Positions 1-8,467 of a stretch of 45,143 bases of DNA are shown here, piece after piece. The DNA comes from Paraeggerthella hongkongensis. GTDB lineage: Bacteria > Actinomycetota > Coriobacteriia > Coriobacteriales > Eggerthellaceae. Where the stretch lies: contig NZ_QICD01000019.1 in the NCBI RefSeq assembly GCF_003726035.1, positions 1-45,143 of the forward strand, read 5' to 3'. Position 1 is the first letter of the stretch. The number at the start of each line of letters is the position of its first letter. Position numbers and translations under genes: made by a program. A model generated the notes under the pieces. The model was not told the DNA's origin and did no database searches. It worked only from the letters and a program-made list of their open reading frames with translations.

Positions 1-1
1 G

Positions 2-108
2 GCCCATGGGGCCGTGTCCATGATAGGCGAAAGCTGGCTGGGCGAGCGCCTGGCCGGGGCCGCCGAGCCCCGCGAACACGGCCTGATCGGGCTGGCGTCT
101 ACTGTAAT
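2..108 (+). other. left edge, possible tail of an upstream gene
   Basis: A frame open from the window edge reads about 35 codons with protein-like composition (it includes GAVSMIGESWLGERL) before running into the palindromic repeat at 109. The frame then stays open through the repeat and the promoter of the next gene, which is unlikely to be coding. It may be the 3' end of an upstream gene whose natural stop was altered by the repeat, or simply non-coding. I recognise no family and the strand is uncertain. Confidence 0.2.
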
Positions 109-174
109 GGGGTCAATGACTCATTTTTGGCCGCAGGCCAGAAATGAGTCATTGACCCCGTCCCTTTGTCTCAT
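109..174. repeat. REP-like palindrome, copy 1 (5' arm truncated)
   Basis: The left arm GGGGTCAATGACTCATTT (109-126) pairs with AAATGAGTCATTGACCCC (142-159) around a loop containing GGCCGCAGGCC. The right arm continues as GTCCCTTTGTCTCAT to 174, but its partner on the left is missing and replaced by unrelated sequence. It is the same element as at 7386-7465 and 17522-17605. It lies just upstream of the first MFS promoter. Confidence 0.85.
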
Positions 175-198
175 CTTTCGCTGGTGCTCCTTTAGCGA

Positions 199-216
199 TT
201 ACCGTTACAACGGTAA
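199..216. promoter_or_regulatory. operator, TTACCG-N6-CGGTAA (site 1)
   Basis: This is a perfect inverted repeat; the symmetry extends one base each side (198-217, 9-bp arms, 2-nt centre). An identical half-site pair with the same 6-nt spacing lies in front of the second MFS gene at 5679-5696. In both places the site ends 31-32 bases before a TACAAT -10-like hexamer. That position is upstream of the core promoter and fits an activator at least as well as a repressor. The regulator encoded at 3755-5602 is the obvious candidate to bind it, by inference. Confidence 0.65.
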
Positions 217-248
217 TTGTTCTGCGTCGTGTACCCCCCGTTGCTTCC

Positions 249-254
249 TACAAT
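249..254 (+). promoter_or_regulatory. candidate -10 box of the first MFS gene
   Basis: TACAAT lies 43 bases before the chosen start codon. No convincing -35 hexamer is seen 17 bases upstream, which would suit an activator-dependent promoter. The same hexamer occupies the same relative place in the second MFS promoter. Confidence 0.4.
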
Positions 255-297
255 GCATGATGCTGAACGATCTATCACAACACAAGGGGGTATGTAC

Positions 298-1977
298 ATG
301 GCAGCGAAAACGGCCGCATCCGCGGCTCAGGCGAAAGACGGGGCTTCGAAGTTCCTCGTTCTTCCCATCATCATTCTCATCATGGCCCAAATGGGCACAT
401 CGGGCGAGAACAGCGCTCTCAGCTTGGCGAACACGGAGCTCGTGAACCAGCTGGGCGCCACGGTTCCCGATATCCAGCTGGCTAACATGGTCTATTCGCT
501 CATGGCCGGCGCGCTGATGATCGCCGGCGGCCTGCTGGGCACCGTCATCGGCTGGAAGCGCAACTTCCGCATGGGCGCGCTTTTGTGCGCCGCCGGCGAG
601 ATCCTGATGGCGTTCTCTCCGAACATGCTCGTGTTCATCTGGGGCGGCCGCGTCCTGGTGGGCTTCGGCGCCAGCTTCATGATCCCGTCGGTCCTGGGCC
701 TGATCCCAAAAATCTACCAGGGCAAGAACCGCGTGCAGGCATACGGCTGCATCGGCGCCGCCTCCGGTTTGGCCGCCGTGCTGCCGCTGCTCTTGGGCGT
801 GCTCATGGAAATGGCCGGCTTCCGCATCACCTATGTGGTGCTGGGCTGCTACTTCCTGGTCGTGTTCCTGCTTTCCTTCAAGCTTCCCGCCATCGAAGAA
901 GGCGGCGAGCGCGCCAAGTTCGACGGCGTGGGCACCGGTATTGCCGCGGGCGGTCTGTTCCTGTTCCTCGTCGGCCTTTCCCGCATCTCGGTTTGGGGTC
1001 TGTTCGAGCCCTTCGATGCTGCTCCGTTCACCATCTTCGGCATGTCCCCGGCCCTGCCGATGACGCTGCTCGGCCTGTTGATGCTGGTCGCGTTGGTGTT
1101 CGTTGAGAAGCGCATCGAGAAGAAGAACGGCAGCGCGCTGCTTCCGCAGGTGTTCCTCAAGACGCCGCAGGTGCTTGCCGGCCTGGTGGCTTCGGCCTTG
1201 ACCTTCTTCTTCATGGGCATCCAGTCCATCCTGTTGGCTCCGTACCTGATGCTGGTCGCCGGTTGGTCGCCGGTCACCATGGGCGCCATGTCCCTCATGG
1301 TGGGCATCCCCACCTTCCTGCTTTCGCTGGGCATCCCGAAGCTGTTCCCGAACGCCAACCCGCGTCGCGTGCTGCAGCTCGGCTACCTTGTCATGGCGGG
1401 TTCGCTCGTGCTCATGTGCTTCTCGATTTCCGAAGAGGGCGTTGGCTTCGGCATGTACGTCGGGTTCTTCCTGGTGGGCGTTGGCGCCGGCATCTCCAGC
1501 TCGCACACGAACAACGTGGTTGCGCTGGCGCTCAATGATCGCGATGCGGCGCAGTCGGGCGGCATCCAGACCACCATGCGCAACGTGGGCCAGGCCATCG
1601 GCGTTGCCGCGCTGGGCGCCGTGCTGCTGTTCGGCATCACGTCCAATATCGATTCTGCCATGAAGGCCGATCCCGCCATTTCCCCCGAGGTCCGTCAGGC
1701 CGTGTCGCAGCGCTCCATCACGCTCATGAGCGACGACAGCTTCCTGGCCACCATCGAAGACATCAAGATGAGCGATGCCGAGCGCGAGAGCCTGGCCGCC
1801 ATCAACGCGACGGCGCGCGTCGATTCCACGAAGACCGCCTTTATCGTGGCCGCCATCATCATGGCTTCTGGCTTGCTGACCACGCCCTTCATCACGGTCC
1901 TTCGCAAGGACGAGGAGGCAGAGGCTGCGGTCCAGGCCGCCGGCGCCGTGTCCGACCAGCTTGAAACAGCTCGATAA
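298..1977 (+). CDS. MFS transporter, 14-span (DHA2-like)
   Basis: This 559-aa integral membrane permease probably exchanges a small organic substrate or drug for protons; the substrate is unknown. The sequence shows about 14 hydrophobic segments. Loop motifs typical of the superfamily are visible, such as GTVIGWKR between spans 2 and 3 and GRVLVGFGASFMIPSVLG in the span 4-5 region. The ATG at 298 was chosen because AAGGGGG at 284-290 lies 7 bases before it; the in-frame ATG at 292 is too close and the one at 217 has no ribosome site. The amidohydrolase gene starts 36 bases downstream, so the two are probably co-transcribed and the transporter may import the hydrolase's substrate. It is clearly paralogous to the permease at 5781-7388: the N-terminal segments MAQMGTSGEN and LAQIGTSSDN correspond, as do the following spans. 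Confidence 0.9.
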   Translation: MAAKTAASAAQAKDGASKFLVLPIIILIMAQMGTSGENSALSLANTELVNQLGATVPDIQLANMVYSLMAGALMIAGGLLGTVIGWKRNFRMGALLCAAGEILMAFSPNMLVFIWGGRVLVGFGASFMIPSVLGLIPKIYQGKNRVQAYGCIGAASGLAAVLPLLLGVLMEMAGFRITYVVLGCYFLVVFLLSFKLPAIEEGGERAKFDGVGTGIAAGGLFLFLVGLSRISVWGLFEPFDAAPFTIFGMSPALPMTLLGLLMLVALVFVEKRIEKKNGSALLPQVFLKTPQVLAGLVASALTFFFMGIQSILLAPYLMLVAGWSPVTMGAMSLMVGIPTFLLSLGIPKLFPNANPRRVLQLGYLVMAGSLVLMCFSISEEGVGFGMYVGFFLVGVGAGISSSHTNNVVALALNDRDAAQSGGIQTTMRNVGQAIGVAALGAVLLFGITSNIDSAMKADPAISPEVRQAVSQRSITLMSDDSFLATIEDIKMSDAERESLAAINATARVDSTKTAFIVAAIIMASGLLTTPFITVLRKDEEAEAAVQAAGAVSDQLETAR

Positions 1978-2013
1978 GCAGCGAAATCCACGGAAGCAAG
2001 GAGAGCACACGCT

Positions 2014-3636
2014 ATGAAGACACTGTATTACAATGGCGATTTCGTTCCCATGACGCAAGAGGATGCCACGTTCGAGGCGCTGCTTGTCGCAGATGACGGC
2101 ACGATTGCGTTCACGGGTTCGTTGGACGAGGCGCGGTGCCGTGCGGCCGGCGCGCAGGAGATCGACCTTGAAGGCAAGGCCGTGCTGCCCGGATTCATCG
2201 ACCCGCACAGCCACCTGACGGGCACCACCCAGTACATCTCCACGGCCAGCTTGTCGGACTGCACGTCGTTCGACGACATCGTGGACGCGCTGACCGCTTT
2301 CATCGAGAAGCGCGGGATCACGGCCGAGGGCGTGGTCATGGGCACGGGCTACGACCAGAACTTCCTGGTTGAAGGCCAGCATCCGACGAAGGACGTGCTC
2401 GATCGCGCTTCCCGCGAAATCCCCATCTTCATCGTTCATGCGTCGGGGCACATGGGCGTGGCCAACTCCCGTTCGCTCGAACTGGTGGGCGTGACGGCCG
2501 AAACGCCCGATCCCGAAGGCGGCCTGTACGGGCGCGTGGAGGGAACCACGGAGCCGAACGGCTATGCCGAAGAGCCTGCGACCCTGTTCAACTTCTACGC
2601 CATGTGCCAGCCCCGCATGAATCTGGACGTCCCTGCGATGTTCGGGGAAATGCAGGACTACTACGTGGAGAACGGCGTGACCACCGCCCAAGACGGTGCA
2701 ACGCAGCCGGACTTCGCGGACATGATGGCGGCATTCGCCCGTGCTGGGAAGATGAAGCTGGACATCGTGGGCTACCCCATGGACGGCCACGGCGTGGAGG
2801 GCATGCTCGAGCGCAACGCCGATTTCGACAGCCAGGACTACATCGGCCACTTCCGCTTGGGGGGCATCAAGATGTTCCTGGACGGCTCTCCGCAGGGCCG
2901 CACCGCCTGGATGACCGAGCCTTACGAGCCCGGCGAGGACGGCGCCACCGACTACGTGGCGTACGGGACCATGACCGATGACGAGGCGTACGCGTTCATC
3001 CGCAGCGGCATCGACACGAACCACCAGGTCCTGTGCCACTGCAACGGCGACGCCGCGGGCGATCAGCTGATCGCGCAGTACAAGCGCGCGCTGGAGGACT
3101 CCCCGAACCCGGACAAGCACAAGCTGCGCCCGGTTATGATCCACTGCCAGACCATTCGCCGGGACCAGTACCAGGCCATGGCCGAGATCGGCATGATCCC
3201 CAGCATGTTCACGTCGCACATCTGGTATTGGGGAGACATCCATCTTAAAAACTTCGGTCCGGTTCGCGGAGGCCGCATCAGCGCCGTGCGCGACGCTTTG
3301 GACGCGGGGCTGCCGTTCACGTTCCATACCGACGTGCCCGTTATTGCGCCGAAGATGCTCGAAACGGTTTGGTGCGCGGTCAACCGCGTGACGAAGGGCG
3401 GCGCCCAGCTGGACGAAGACCAGAAGATCGATGTTTTCAACGGCTTGAAGGCCATCACCATCAACGGCGCCTACCAGTACGGCGAAGAGGACCGCAAGGG
3501 CACGCTCGAAGCAGGCAAGCTGGCCGACCTGGCCATTCTTGACGCGAACCCGCTCAAGGTGGACCCGATGGACATTCGCTCCATCAACGTGCTCGAAACC
3601 GTCAAGGAAGGCGAATCCGTCTACCGCCGCGCGTAA
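2014..3636 (+). CDS. amidohydrolase family 3 (YtcJ-like)
   Basis: This is a 540-aa metal-dependent hydrolase of the amidohydrolase-3/YtcJ group, probably cytoplasmic as no signal peptide is seen. The N-terminal beta-sandwich is followed by the metal-site segment GFIDPHSHL (about residues 60-70). Further family blocks are VHASGHMGVANS, IKMFLDGSPQGRTAW, CHCNGDAAGDQ, IHCQTIRRDQ and FHTDVPV, whose Asp is the expected catalytic base. The start has AAGGAG about 11 bases upstream. It lies directly behind an MFS gene, which suggests uptake then hydrolysis of an amide, N-acyl or cyclic compound. The family's substrates vary widely, so the substrate cannot be read from sequence. Confidence 0.88.
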   Translation: MKTLYYNGDFVPMTQEDATFEALLVADDGTIAFTGSLDEARCRAAGAQEIDLEGKAVLPGFIDPHSHLTGTTQYISTASLSDCTSFDDIVDALTAFIEKRGITAEGVVMGTGYDQNFLVEGQHPTKDVLDRASREIPIFIVHASGHMGVANSRSLELVGVTAETPDPEGGLYGRVEGTTEPNGYAEEPATLFNFYAMCQPRMNLDVPAMFGEMQDYYVENGVTTAQDGATQPDFADMMAAFARAGKMKLDIVGYPMDGHGVEGMLERNADFDSQDYIGHFRLGGIKMFLDGSPQGRTAWMTEPYEPGEDGATDYVAYGTMTDDEAYAFIRSGIDTNHQVLCHCNGDAAGDQLIAQYKRALEDSPNPDKHKLRPVMIHCQTIRRDQYQAMAEIGMIPSMFTSHIWYWGDIHLKNFGPVRGGRISAVRDALDAGLPFTFHTDVPVIAPKMLETVWCAVNRVTKGGAQLDEDQKIDVFNGLKAITINGAYQYGEEDRKGTLEAGKLADLAILDANPLKVDPMDIRSINVLETVKEGESVYRRA

Positions 3637-3667
3637 CGGCGCACCTCGTAAGGCACCCGGTGCCAGA

Positions 3668-3730
3668 AGCGGGCTTTCGCCCCAAAGCCCGCTCGACCTC
3701 CTGGAGCCCGCATGCGCAGCATGCGGGCTC
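3668..3730. terminator. two adjacent stem-loops between convergent genes
   Basis: The first hairpin has arms AGCGGGCTTT (3668-3677) and AAAGCCCGCT (3684-3693). The second is a perfect 12-bp stem (3704-3715 with 3719-3730) with loop GCA. They lie between the amidohydrolase and the convergent regulator. Neither is followed by a T-run, so intrinsic termination is plausible but not proven. Confidence 0.5.
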
Positions 3731-3754
3731 GTTGCATGGCGGGGGTTTCGACGA

Positions 3755-5602
3755 TCAGGCCGAGAAGTACGCGGTGAGCGCGTCTTGGGGTTCCGCGCGC
3801 TCGGCCAGCACGCGTTTGAACTGCTCGGTCAGGGAGGGGACCGACGGACGGTCCGCCTCGGAAACCAGGAGGACGGCGATGGTTTTGATCAGCGTGCCGA
3901 TCATGTTGAACTCGTCCGCTCGGAAGAACACCGTGCAGGTGCCGGTGACGCTCGGGCTGAACACGGGCAGGATCAGCGTGCCTCCCGATACGAAATACGA
4001 GGTTTCGAACACGCGCGCGAACCGGTCGTTTTCCATGTGCAGCACGTTTTTGCGCTCGAGCTCCCGATGCACGGCGTGCGCCAGGCTGGCCAGGTCCTTC
4101 TCCTGGACCGGGTCTTCTACGTCCATGCGATGCAGCTGCATTTCAAGGCTGTTGCCCAGCGTCGGGATGGACGTCATCAGACGCATGATGTCCTGTTCGT
4201 CGATGGCCTCGGAAATGGTCACGCTTGGAAACGTGCTGTTCAGCGGCTCGAACGAGATAAGGAAATCGAAACGATCGGAAAGAGGCGTTGCCGAAGGGGC
4301 GGGGCGCTCCACATCGTTTTCGGTGATGACGTCCACGATGCGCACCTTCGACGTCAGCTTCTCAAGGCGGTACTTTCCGTAAGCCGCCTGCTCAACGCCG
4401 GCGTTCACCACCAGCCCCACGCGAAACACGCGCTCGGCGCGCACGTGGTCGAGGTATTCGAGCATGGCCATGACGATGCGGGTATGGTCTCCGCCGAACA
4501 CGTCGAAATCCCTCAGTTCGGGGGCTTCCAGCAGGGCTTCGGTCAAAAGCAGGAACCCATCCATGTTGTCGTATTTCACGGCGTGTTCGATGGGCCCGGG
4601 AATGGACAGGTTGCAGGCCTTCCTGAGCAGCGCCCCGTCGACCAGCACCAGCAGGCGCTGATGCAGGCTCGTGTCGGGCGCGTGGCCGAACTTCCGCTCC
4701 AAGACCGCTTCGATGCGCTTTACCAGCTTGACGGTGGAGTCGGAGGGCTCGTATTCCTCGATGTTGCGATTGCTCCATTGCCATGTGCCGCATGAGAACA
4801 GGTTGGATGCCAGCGCGATCTCGTGATCGTTCACGGGCGTTGCCAGATGGCGCTCGAATCGCGCCTTCAACTTGCCGGCAAGAGCCGGATGGGCCGCCTC
4901 GAACTTGAAATCGGCTTCAAGCGCGTGGCCCAGCCTCAGCCGCGCGCACATGACCTTGAGGTAGAACGACGTTTGCTGGCGCGAGTTTTTGGAAAGCTGC
5001 AGCCCCATTTCCTGTTCGGCCTCGTCGACGATGGTTTTCAGGAACTGGGTGTCCTGGCTCATGAACGTGGGCTCGATGTGGTTCTGCATCATGCGCCGGT
5101 CCAGCTTGTAGAAGAAGTACTCGATGAAAAAGCGCAGCGACAGTTCGGGTCCTTCGATGACCAGGCGTTCCTTTTTGCGCAGGGCAAGATGGAAGGGGTT
5201 CAGCATGAAACCCCACCACTTCATGTCCATTTGCAGCTGCTGCTTGTTGGTGAAGAGCGCGTGCGCCAGCGTGTCCACGGTATAGGCCTTCGGAGAGCAG
5301 GCTATCAGGAGCATGCCGCGATAGAACCGCTCCAGTCGCGGGCGCATCTCGATGGCGCTGTCGGCCACCATGGCCTCCAGTCGTCCCCGTTCCCCATGCG
5401 CCAGCACCATGCGAATGCCGTTGCCGCGCTTGCTGCCGATGCGGGATGAGAATCCGGCGTGGATCAGGTGCTCGTTGACCACTTTCGCATCGGTGCGCAC
5501 CGTTTTCTCGGAGCAGCCGATGATGCGGGCCAGCTCCCCTACGGGGGTGTAGTGCTCCAGGTACAGCACATGGTTCAGCAACGTGCTTTGGCGTACGTTC
5601 AC
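3755..5602 (-). CDS. PRD/PTS-derived (BglG/MtlR-like) transcription regulator
   Basis: This 615-aa protein has an N-terminal helix-turn-helix (about residues 5-55, including GELARIIGCSEKTVRTD) followed by long helical PRD-like regions (about 80-390). A stretch near 395-480 resembles a PTS IIB domain, and a C-terminal stretch near 500-615 resembles IIA. In the IIB-like stretch the P-loop reads VVNAGVEQ, with no cysteine where a phosphorylatable Cys would be expected. The IIA-like part shows no obvious active His. No PTS transporter genes are nearby. The start is GTG (5600-5602) with GAAGGAAGG upstream. The gene lies between two MFS genes whose promoters share one operator, one of them in its own divergent intergenic region, so it probably controls both transporters and itself. 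That link is inference. Confidence 0.75.
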   Translation of the reverse strand: MNVRQSTLLNHVLYLEHYTPVGELARIIGCSEKTVRTDAKVVNEHLIHAGFSSRIGSKRGNGIRMVLAHGERGRLEAMVADSAIEMRPRLERFYRGMLLIACSPKAYTVDTLAHALFTNKQQLQMDMKWWGFMLNPFHLALRKKERLVIEGPELSLRFFIEYFFYKLDRRMMQNHIEPTFMSQDTQFLKTIVDEAEQEMGLQLSKNSRQQTSFYLKVMCARLRLGHALEADFKFEAAHPALAGKLKARFERHLATPVNDHEIALASNLFSCGTWQWSNRNIEEYEPSDSTVKLVKRIEAVLERKFGHAPDTSLHQRLLVLVDGALLRKACNLSIPGPIEHAVKYDNMDGFLLLTEALLEAPELRDFDVFGGDHTRIVMAMLEYLDHVRAERVFRVGLVVNAGVEQAAYGKYRLEKLTSKVRIVDVITENDVERPAPSATPLSDRFDFLISFEPLNSTFPSVTISEAIDEQDIMRLMTSIPTLGNSLEMQLHRMDVEDPVQEKDLASLAHAVHRELERKNVLHMENDRFARVFETSYFVSGGTLILPVFSPSVTGTCTVFFRADEFNMIGTLIKTIAVLLVSEADRPSVPSLTEQFKRVLAERAEPQDALTAYFSA

Positions 5603-5678
5603 GAAAGGGCCCTTCCTTCGGGGTTGGCTTGGGCTTCAGCAGGATGTGCAGGATGCGCGGGGCATAGCGAAGGGTATT

Positions 5679-5696
5679 TTACCGAAGATACGGTAA
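5679..5696. promoter_or_regulatory. operator, TTACCG-N6-CGGTAA (site 2)
   Basis: This has the same half-sites and spacing as 199-216, with a different 6-nt centre (AAGATA). It lies in the divergent region between the regulator (start 5602) and the second MFS gene (start 5781), so one site could serve both promoters. Confidence 0.65.
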
Positions 5697-5727
5697 TTCT
5701 TCTACAAAAGGCGGGAAAAAGCGTCGA

Positions 5728-5733
5728 TACAAT
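5728..5733 (+). promoter_or_regulatory. candidate -10 box of the second MFS gene
   Basis: TACAAT begins 31 bases after the end of operator site 2, matching the 32-base distance at the first MFS promoter. No good -35 box is seen. Confidence 0.4.
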
Positions 5734-5780
5734 GATGCGAGCGAAGCGTTCAGCCTGCGAATTTCAGGGGGGTGCCGGCA

Positions 5781-7388
5781 ATGGCTTCAGAGAGTGGGTC
5801 TTCTGTGCGGGAGACACCGAGAAAGACCCCGTTTCTTCTGGGTCCTCTTATCGTTATCGTGCTTGCCCAGATTGGGACGTCGAGCGATAACGCCGCGCTC
5901 GGCATCGCCGTGCAGGAACTGGTGTACGCTCTCGGCGCTACGGTGGCCGACGTGCAGATGGCCAGCCTTGCGTATTCGCTGATTGCCGGATCGTGCATGA
6001 TCGCCGGCGGCATGGTGGGCATGGTCATTGGATGGCGCAGGACGTTGCGCATCGGATTGGCTCTGGCCGTGCTCGGCGAGATCGTGGTTGTGTGCGCCCC
6101 CGACATGGAGGTGTTCACCTGGGGCGGCCGCCTGGTGGTCGGCTTGGGTGCAAGCTTCATCACGCCTTCGGTGCTCGGCTTGATCCCTGCGCTTTACGAG
6201 GGGCATGCCCGCGCGACCGCTTTTGGGTTCGTGGCGGCCGCCTCGGCTTTTTCCACGTTGGTCCCCATTCCGTTCGGGCTGTTGCTCGATGCGGCGGGAT
6301 TCCGAGTGACGTTCGGCGTGCTCGCCGCGTATTTCGCCATCGTGCTCGCATGCACGCGCTTGTTGCCGAAGCTTCCGAAATCCAGCGCGTCTACGGGCAT
6401 TGACGTGCCGGGGATCGTTTTGGCGGCAAGCGGGCTGGCGCTTTTGCTGTTCGGCATCGCTCGTGCGGTCTCGTGGGGCTGCATCGAGCCCCTGCCCGAT
6501 TGCCCGTTCACGATTTTCGGCGTTTCCCCTGCGCTTCCGGCCATGGCGGCGGGCTTGATGCTGCTTGCGTGCCTGCTTGCGTTCGAGCGCAGGCGAGAGG
6601 AGCGGGGCAAGGCGGCGTTGCTGCCGCGCGCGTTCGTGGGCTCGTCGCGCGTTCGCGCCGGGCTGCTTGCCGTGGCGGTCCCGTTTTTCTGCATGGGCGC
6701 CCAAGGGATTCTCATGACGCCGTATCTGCAGTTGGTGGCTGGTTTCAGCGCGCTCCAAACGGGCCTTCTGTCGTTGCTTTCGGGCATGCCCATGCTGTTG
6801 TGCGCCATGTTGGTCCCGAAGCTTTTGAAGACCGCCCGCCCCCGGCTGGTCATCCGCATCGGCTATGGATTGGTGATTGCGGGCATCTGCTGCATGGCCT
6901 TGTCCCTTGAGCCTCATGGCGTGACGCCGCTGCTGTTCTTGGCCACGTCTTTGGTCGGGGCCGGCTTGGGCGTTGTCAACTCGCAGGCGAACAACGCAGT
7001 GGCGTCGGTAGTGGATCCTCTTGCGGCGCAGCAGTCCGGCGGCATCCAGGGCACGGCGCGCAACGTGGGCATGGCGTTGGGCACGGCGGTCGTCGGGTCG
7101 CTGCTGCTGGGCGCAGTGCAGGTGGGCGCGGCGGCTCAGCTGGGTTCGCTTGGGGACGCGGCCGCGGAGCCTGCTGCCATAGTGGTTCGCCAGGGCGTTT
7201 CGTTTTCCGGCGACGAGGATTACTACGAGTCCGCCTTGCAGGTTGGGGCCCAGGACGAGCAAGCGGAGGCGATCGTCGAATCGCTCGCCCTTGCGCGCAG
7301 GGATGCCGCTCGCGTGTCGATGCTCGTCTTGGCCGGTGTCGTCGCGCTTGCGTTCCTCGGCACCCGCAACATCGTCAAAGAGTTGTGA
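5781..7388 (+). CDS. MFS transporter, 14-span, paralogue of the first
   Basis: This 535-aa permease aligns by eye with the protein at 298-1977 along its whole length. For example, AYSLIAGSCMIAGGMVGMVIG matches the first protein's VYSLMAGALMIAGG region, and both keep the GGIQ motif late in the protein. The ATG at 5781 was chosen over the in-frame GTG at 5772 because AGGGGGG at 5766-5772 is 8 bases before the ATG. It is divergent from the PRD regulator and shares its operator type with the first MFS gene. The stop codon TGA (7386-7388) is made of the first three bases of a REP-like palindrome. The substrate is unknown. Confidence 0.9.
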   Translation: MASESGSSVRETPRKTPFLLGPLIVIVLAQIGTSSDNAALGIAVQELVYALGATVADVQMASLAYSLIAGSCMIAGGMVGMVIGWRRTLRIGLALAVLGEIVVVCAPDMEVFTWGGRLVVGLGASFITPSVLGLIPALYEGHARATAFGFVAAASAFSTLVPIPFGLLLDAAGFRVTFGVLAAYFAIVLACTRLLPKLPKSSASTGIDVPGIVLAASGLALLLFGIARAVSWGCIEPLPDCPFTIFGVSPALPAMAAGLMLLACLLAFERRREERGKAALLPRAFVGSSRVRAGLLAVAVPFFCMGAQGILMTPYLQLVAGFSALQTGLLSLLSGMPMLLCAMLVPKLLKTARPRLVIRIGYGLVIAGICCMALSLEPHGVTPLLFLATSLVGAGLGVVNSQANNAVASVVDPLAAQQSGGIQGTARNVGMALGTAVVGSLLLGAVQVGAAAQLGSLGDAAAEPAAIVVRQGVSFSGDEDYYESALQVGAQDEQAEAIVESLALARRDAARVSMLVLAGVVALAFLGTRNIVKEL

Positions 7389-7465
7389 GACAAAGGGACG
7401 GGGTCAATGACTCATTTTCGGCCGCAGGCCAGAAAATGAGTCATTGACCCCGTCCCTTTGTCTCA
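7386..7465. repeat. REP-like palindrome, copy 2 (complete)
   Basis: A 34-bp perfect stem (7386-7419 with 7432-7465) surrounds a 12-nt loop that itself contains a small GGCC-GCA-GGCC hairpin. The element begins exactly at the MFS stop codon and ends 10 bases before the end of the convergent kinase gene, so it can act as a bidirectional terminator. Related copies are at 109-174 and 17522-17605, with a single arm at 41584-41614. No transposase is present in the window. Confidence 0.92.
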
Positions 7466-7475
7466 TTCGGGGCTC

Positions 7476-8345
7476 TTACAGCAGCTTGCACACCTTGCCC
7501 AGCAGGGGCTCGAAGCTGACGCCGCGGTCCTCGAAGTCGGGCTGCTTGGCGCTGACGATCATGGCGTCGTGCACGAAATCGCCCGCGAACGCCACCGCTT
7601 CGGCCAGGCTGCGTCCGGCCATGATGGCCGCCAGCAGGCAGGAGGCGTACAGGTCGCCCGTACCGTGCAGCATGTAGGGCAGGTACTCGTTGCGCACCTC
7701 GACCGTTTCGCAATCAACGCCGCCCACGAAATTGCGAATGCACGTTTCGCCTTCGCGCTGGATGCCCTTCAGCACCACGTGCTTGGCGCCCTTGGCCGCC
7801 AACGCGTCGATCATGCGCTTCGCTTCGTCGTCGGATATGTCGGTGCCCTGCCATTCTTCGCCCAGGATGATGGCGGCTTCGGTCAGGTTGGGCGTGAGGA
7901 TGTCCGCGCCGCAGGCCAGCTCGGCCATGGCTTCGCACAGCTCGGGCGTGTAGGTGGGGTAGATTTTGCCGTGGTCTGCCATTACGGGATCGACCACGCG
8001 TAGCGCGTTCGGATATTGGTCGTACAGGTCGCGGATGCGGTCGACCTGCTCGGGCGCTCCCAGGAAGCCCGAGTACACGGCGTCTATTTCCACGCCGATC
8101 TTCTGCCATGCGGCCGTGTAGTCGGCCAGCATCTCGGTGGTGTCGTGCATGTACCAACCGGGGAAAGCCGTGTGGGACGAGAACAGCCCCGTGGGGACGG
8201 GGCACACGTCGCAGCCTGCTGCAGACAGCACGGGGATGGCCACGCCGAGCGAGCATTTTCCGTAGCCGCACAGATCGTGAACAGCCGCCACGCGGGGGAT
8301 GTAGTCGCCTTCGCGGCGATATAGATACGTATCAGATTCTGACAT
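7476..8345 (-). CDS. pyridoxamine/pyridoxal kinase (PdxY/PdxK family)
   Basis: This 289-aa cytoplasmic ribokinase-fold enzyme phosphorylates vitamin B6 vitamers with ATP to make pyridoxal phosphate. Visible family blocks are VAAVHDLCGYGKCSL near the N-terminus, FSSHTAFPGW around the substrate pocket, VVDPVMADHGKIY, DILTPNLTEA, and the anion-hole/catalytic GTGDLYAS near residue 230. The length is normal. AGGAAGG lies a few bases before the ATG. It is convergent with the second MFS gene and separated from it by the palindrome. PdxK and PdxY cannot be told apart here. Confidence 0.93.
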   Translation of the reverse strand: MSESDTYLYRREGDYIPRVAAVHDLCGYGKCSLGVAIPVLSAAGCDVCPVPTGLFSSHTAFPGWYMHDTTEMLADYTAAWQKIGVEIDAVYSGFLGAPEQVDRIRDLYDQYPNALRVVDPVMADHGKIYPTYTPELCEAMAELACGADILTPNLTEAAIILGEEWQGTDISDDEAKRMIDALAAKGAKHVVLKGIQREGETCIRNFVGGVDCETVEVRNEYLPYMLHGTGDLYASCLLAAIMAGRSLAEAVAFAGDFVHDAMIVSAKQPDFEDRGVSFEPLLGKVCKLL

Positions 8346-8467
8346 GGGTAAACCTTCCTGTTCGAGTTTCGCCGTCAGGCGGGAGCTTTTTCGGCCGCGT
8401 GCAGCCGCTGAGCCTCCATGCCTATGGTGAAGCTATGCGGATCGGTTGACGGGTCGAAAACGACGGA

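Noticed and set aside
205-3327. Open frame of 1040 codons on the minus strand
   Set aside because: It lies wholly antisense to the MFS and amidohydrolase genes, has no domain-like sequence and is His/Arg-rich, as expected for codon-bias shadows. Similar shadows at 5787-7262, 12119-13978, 27715-29184, 33808-35289, 39806-41164 and 41909-43249 were dropped for the same reason.
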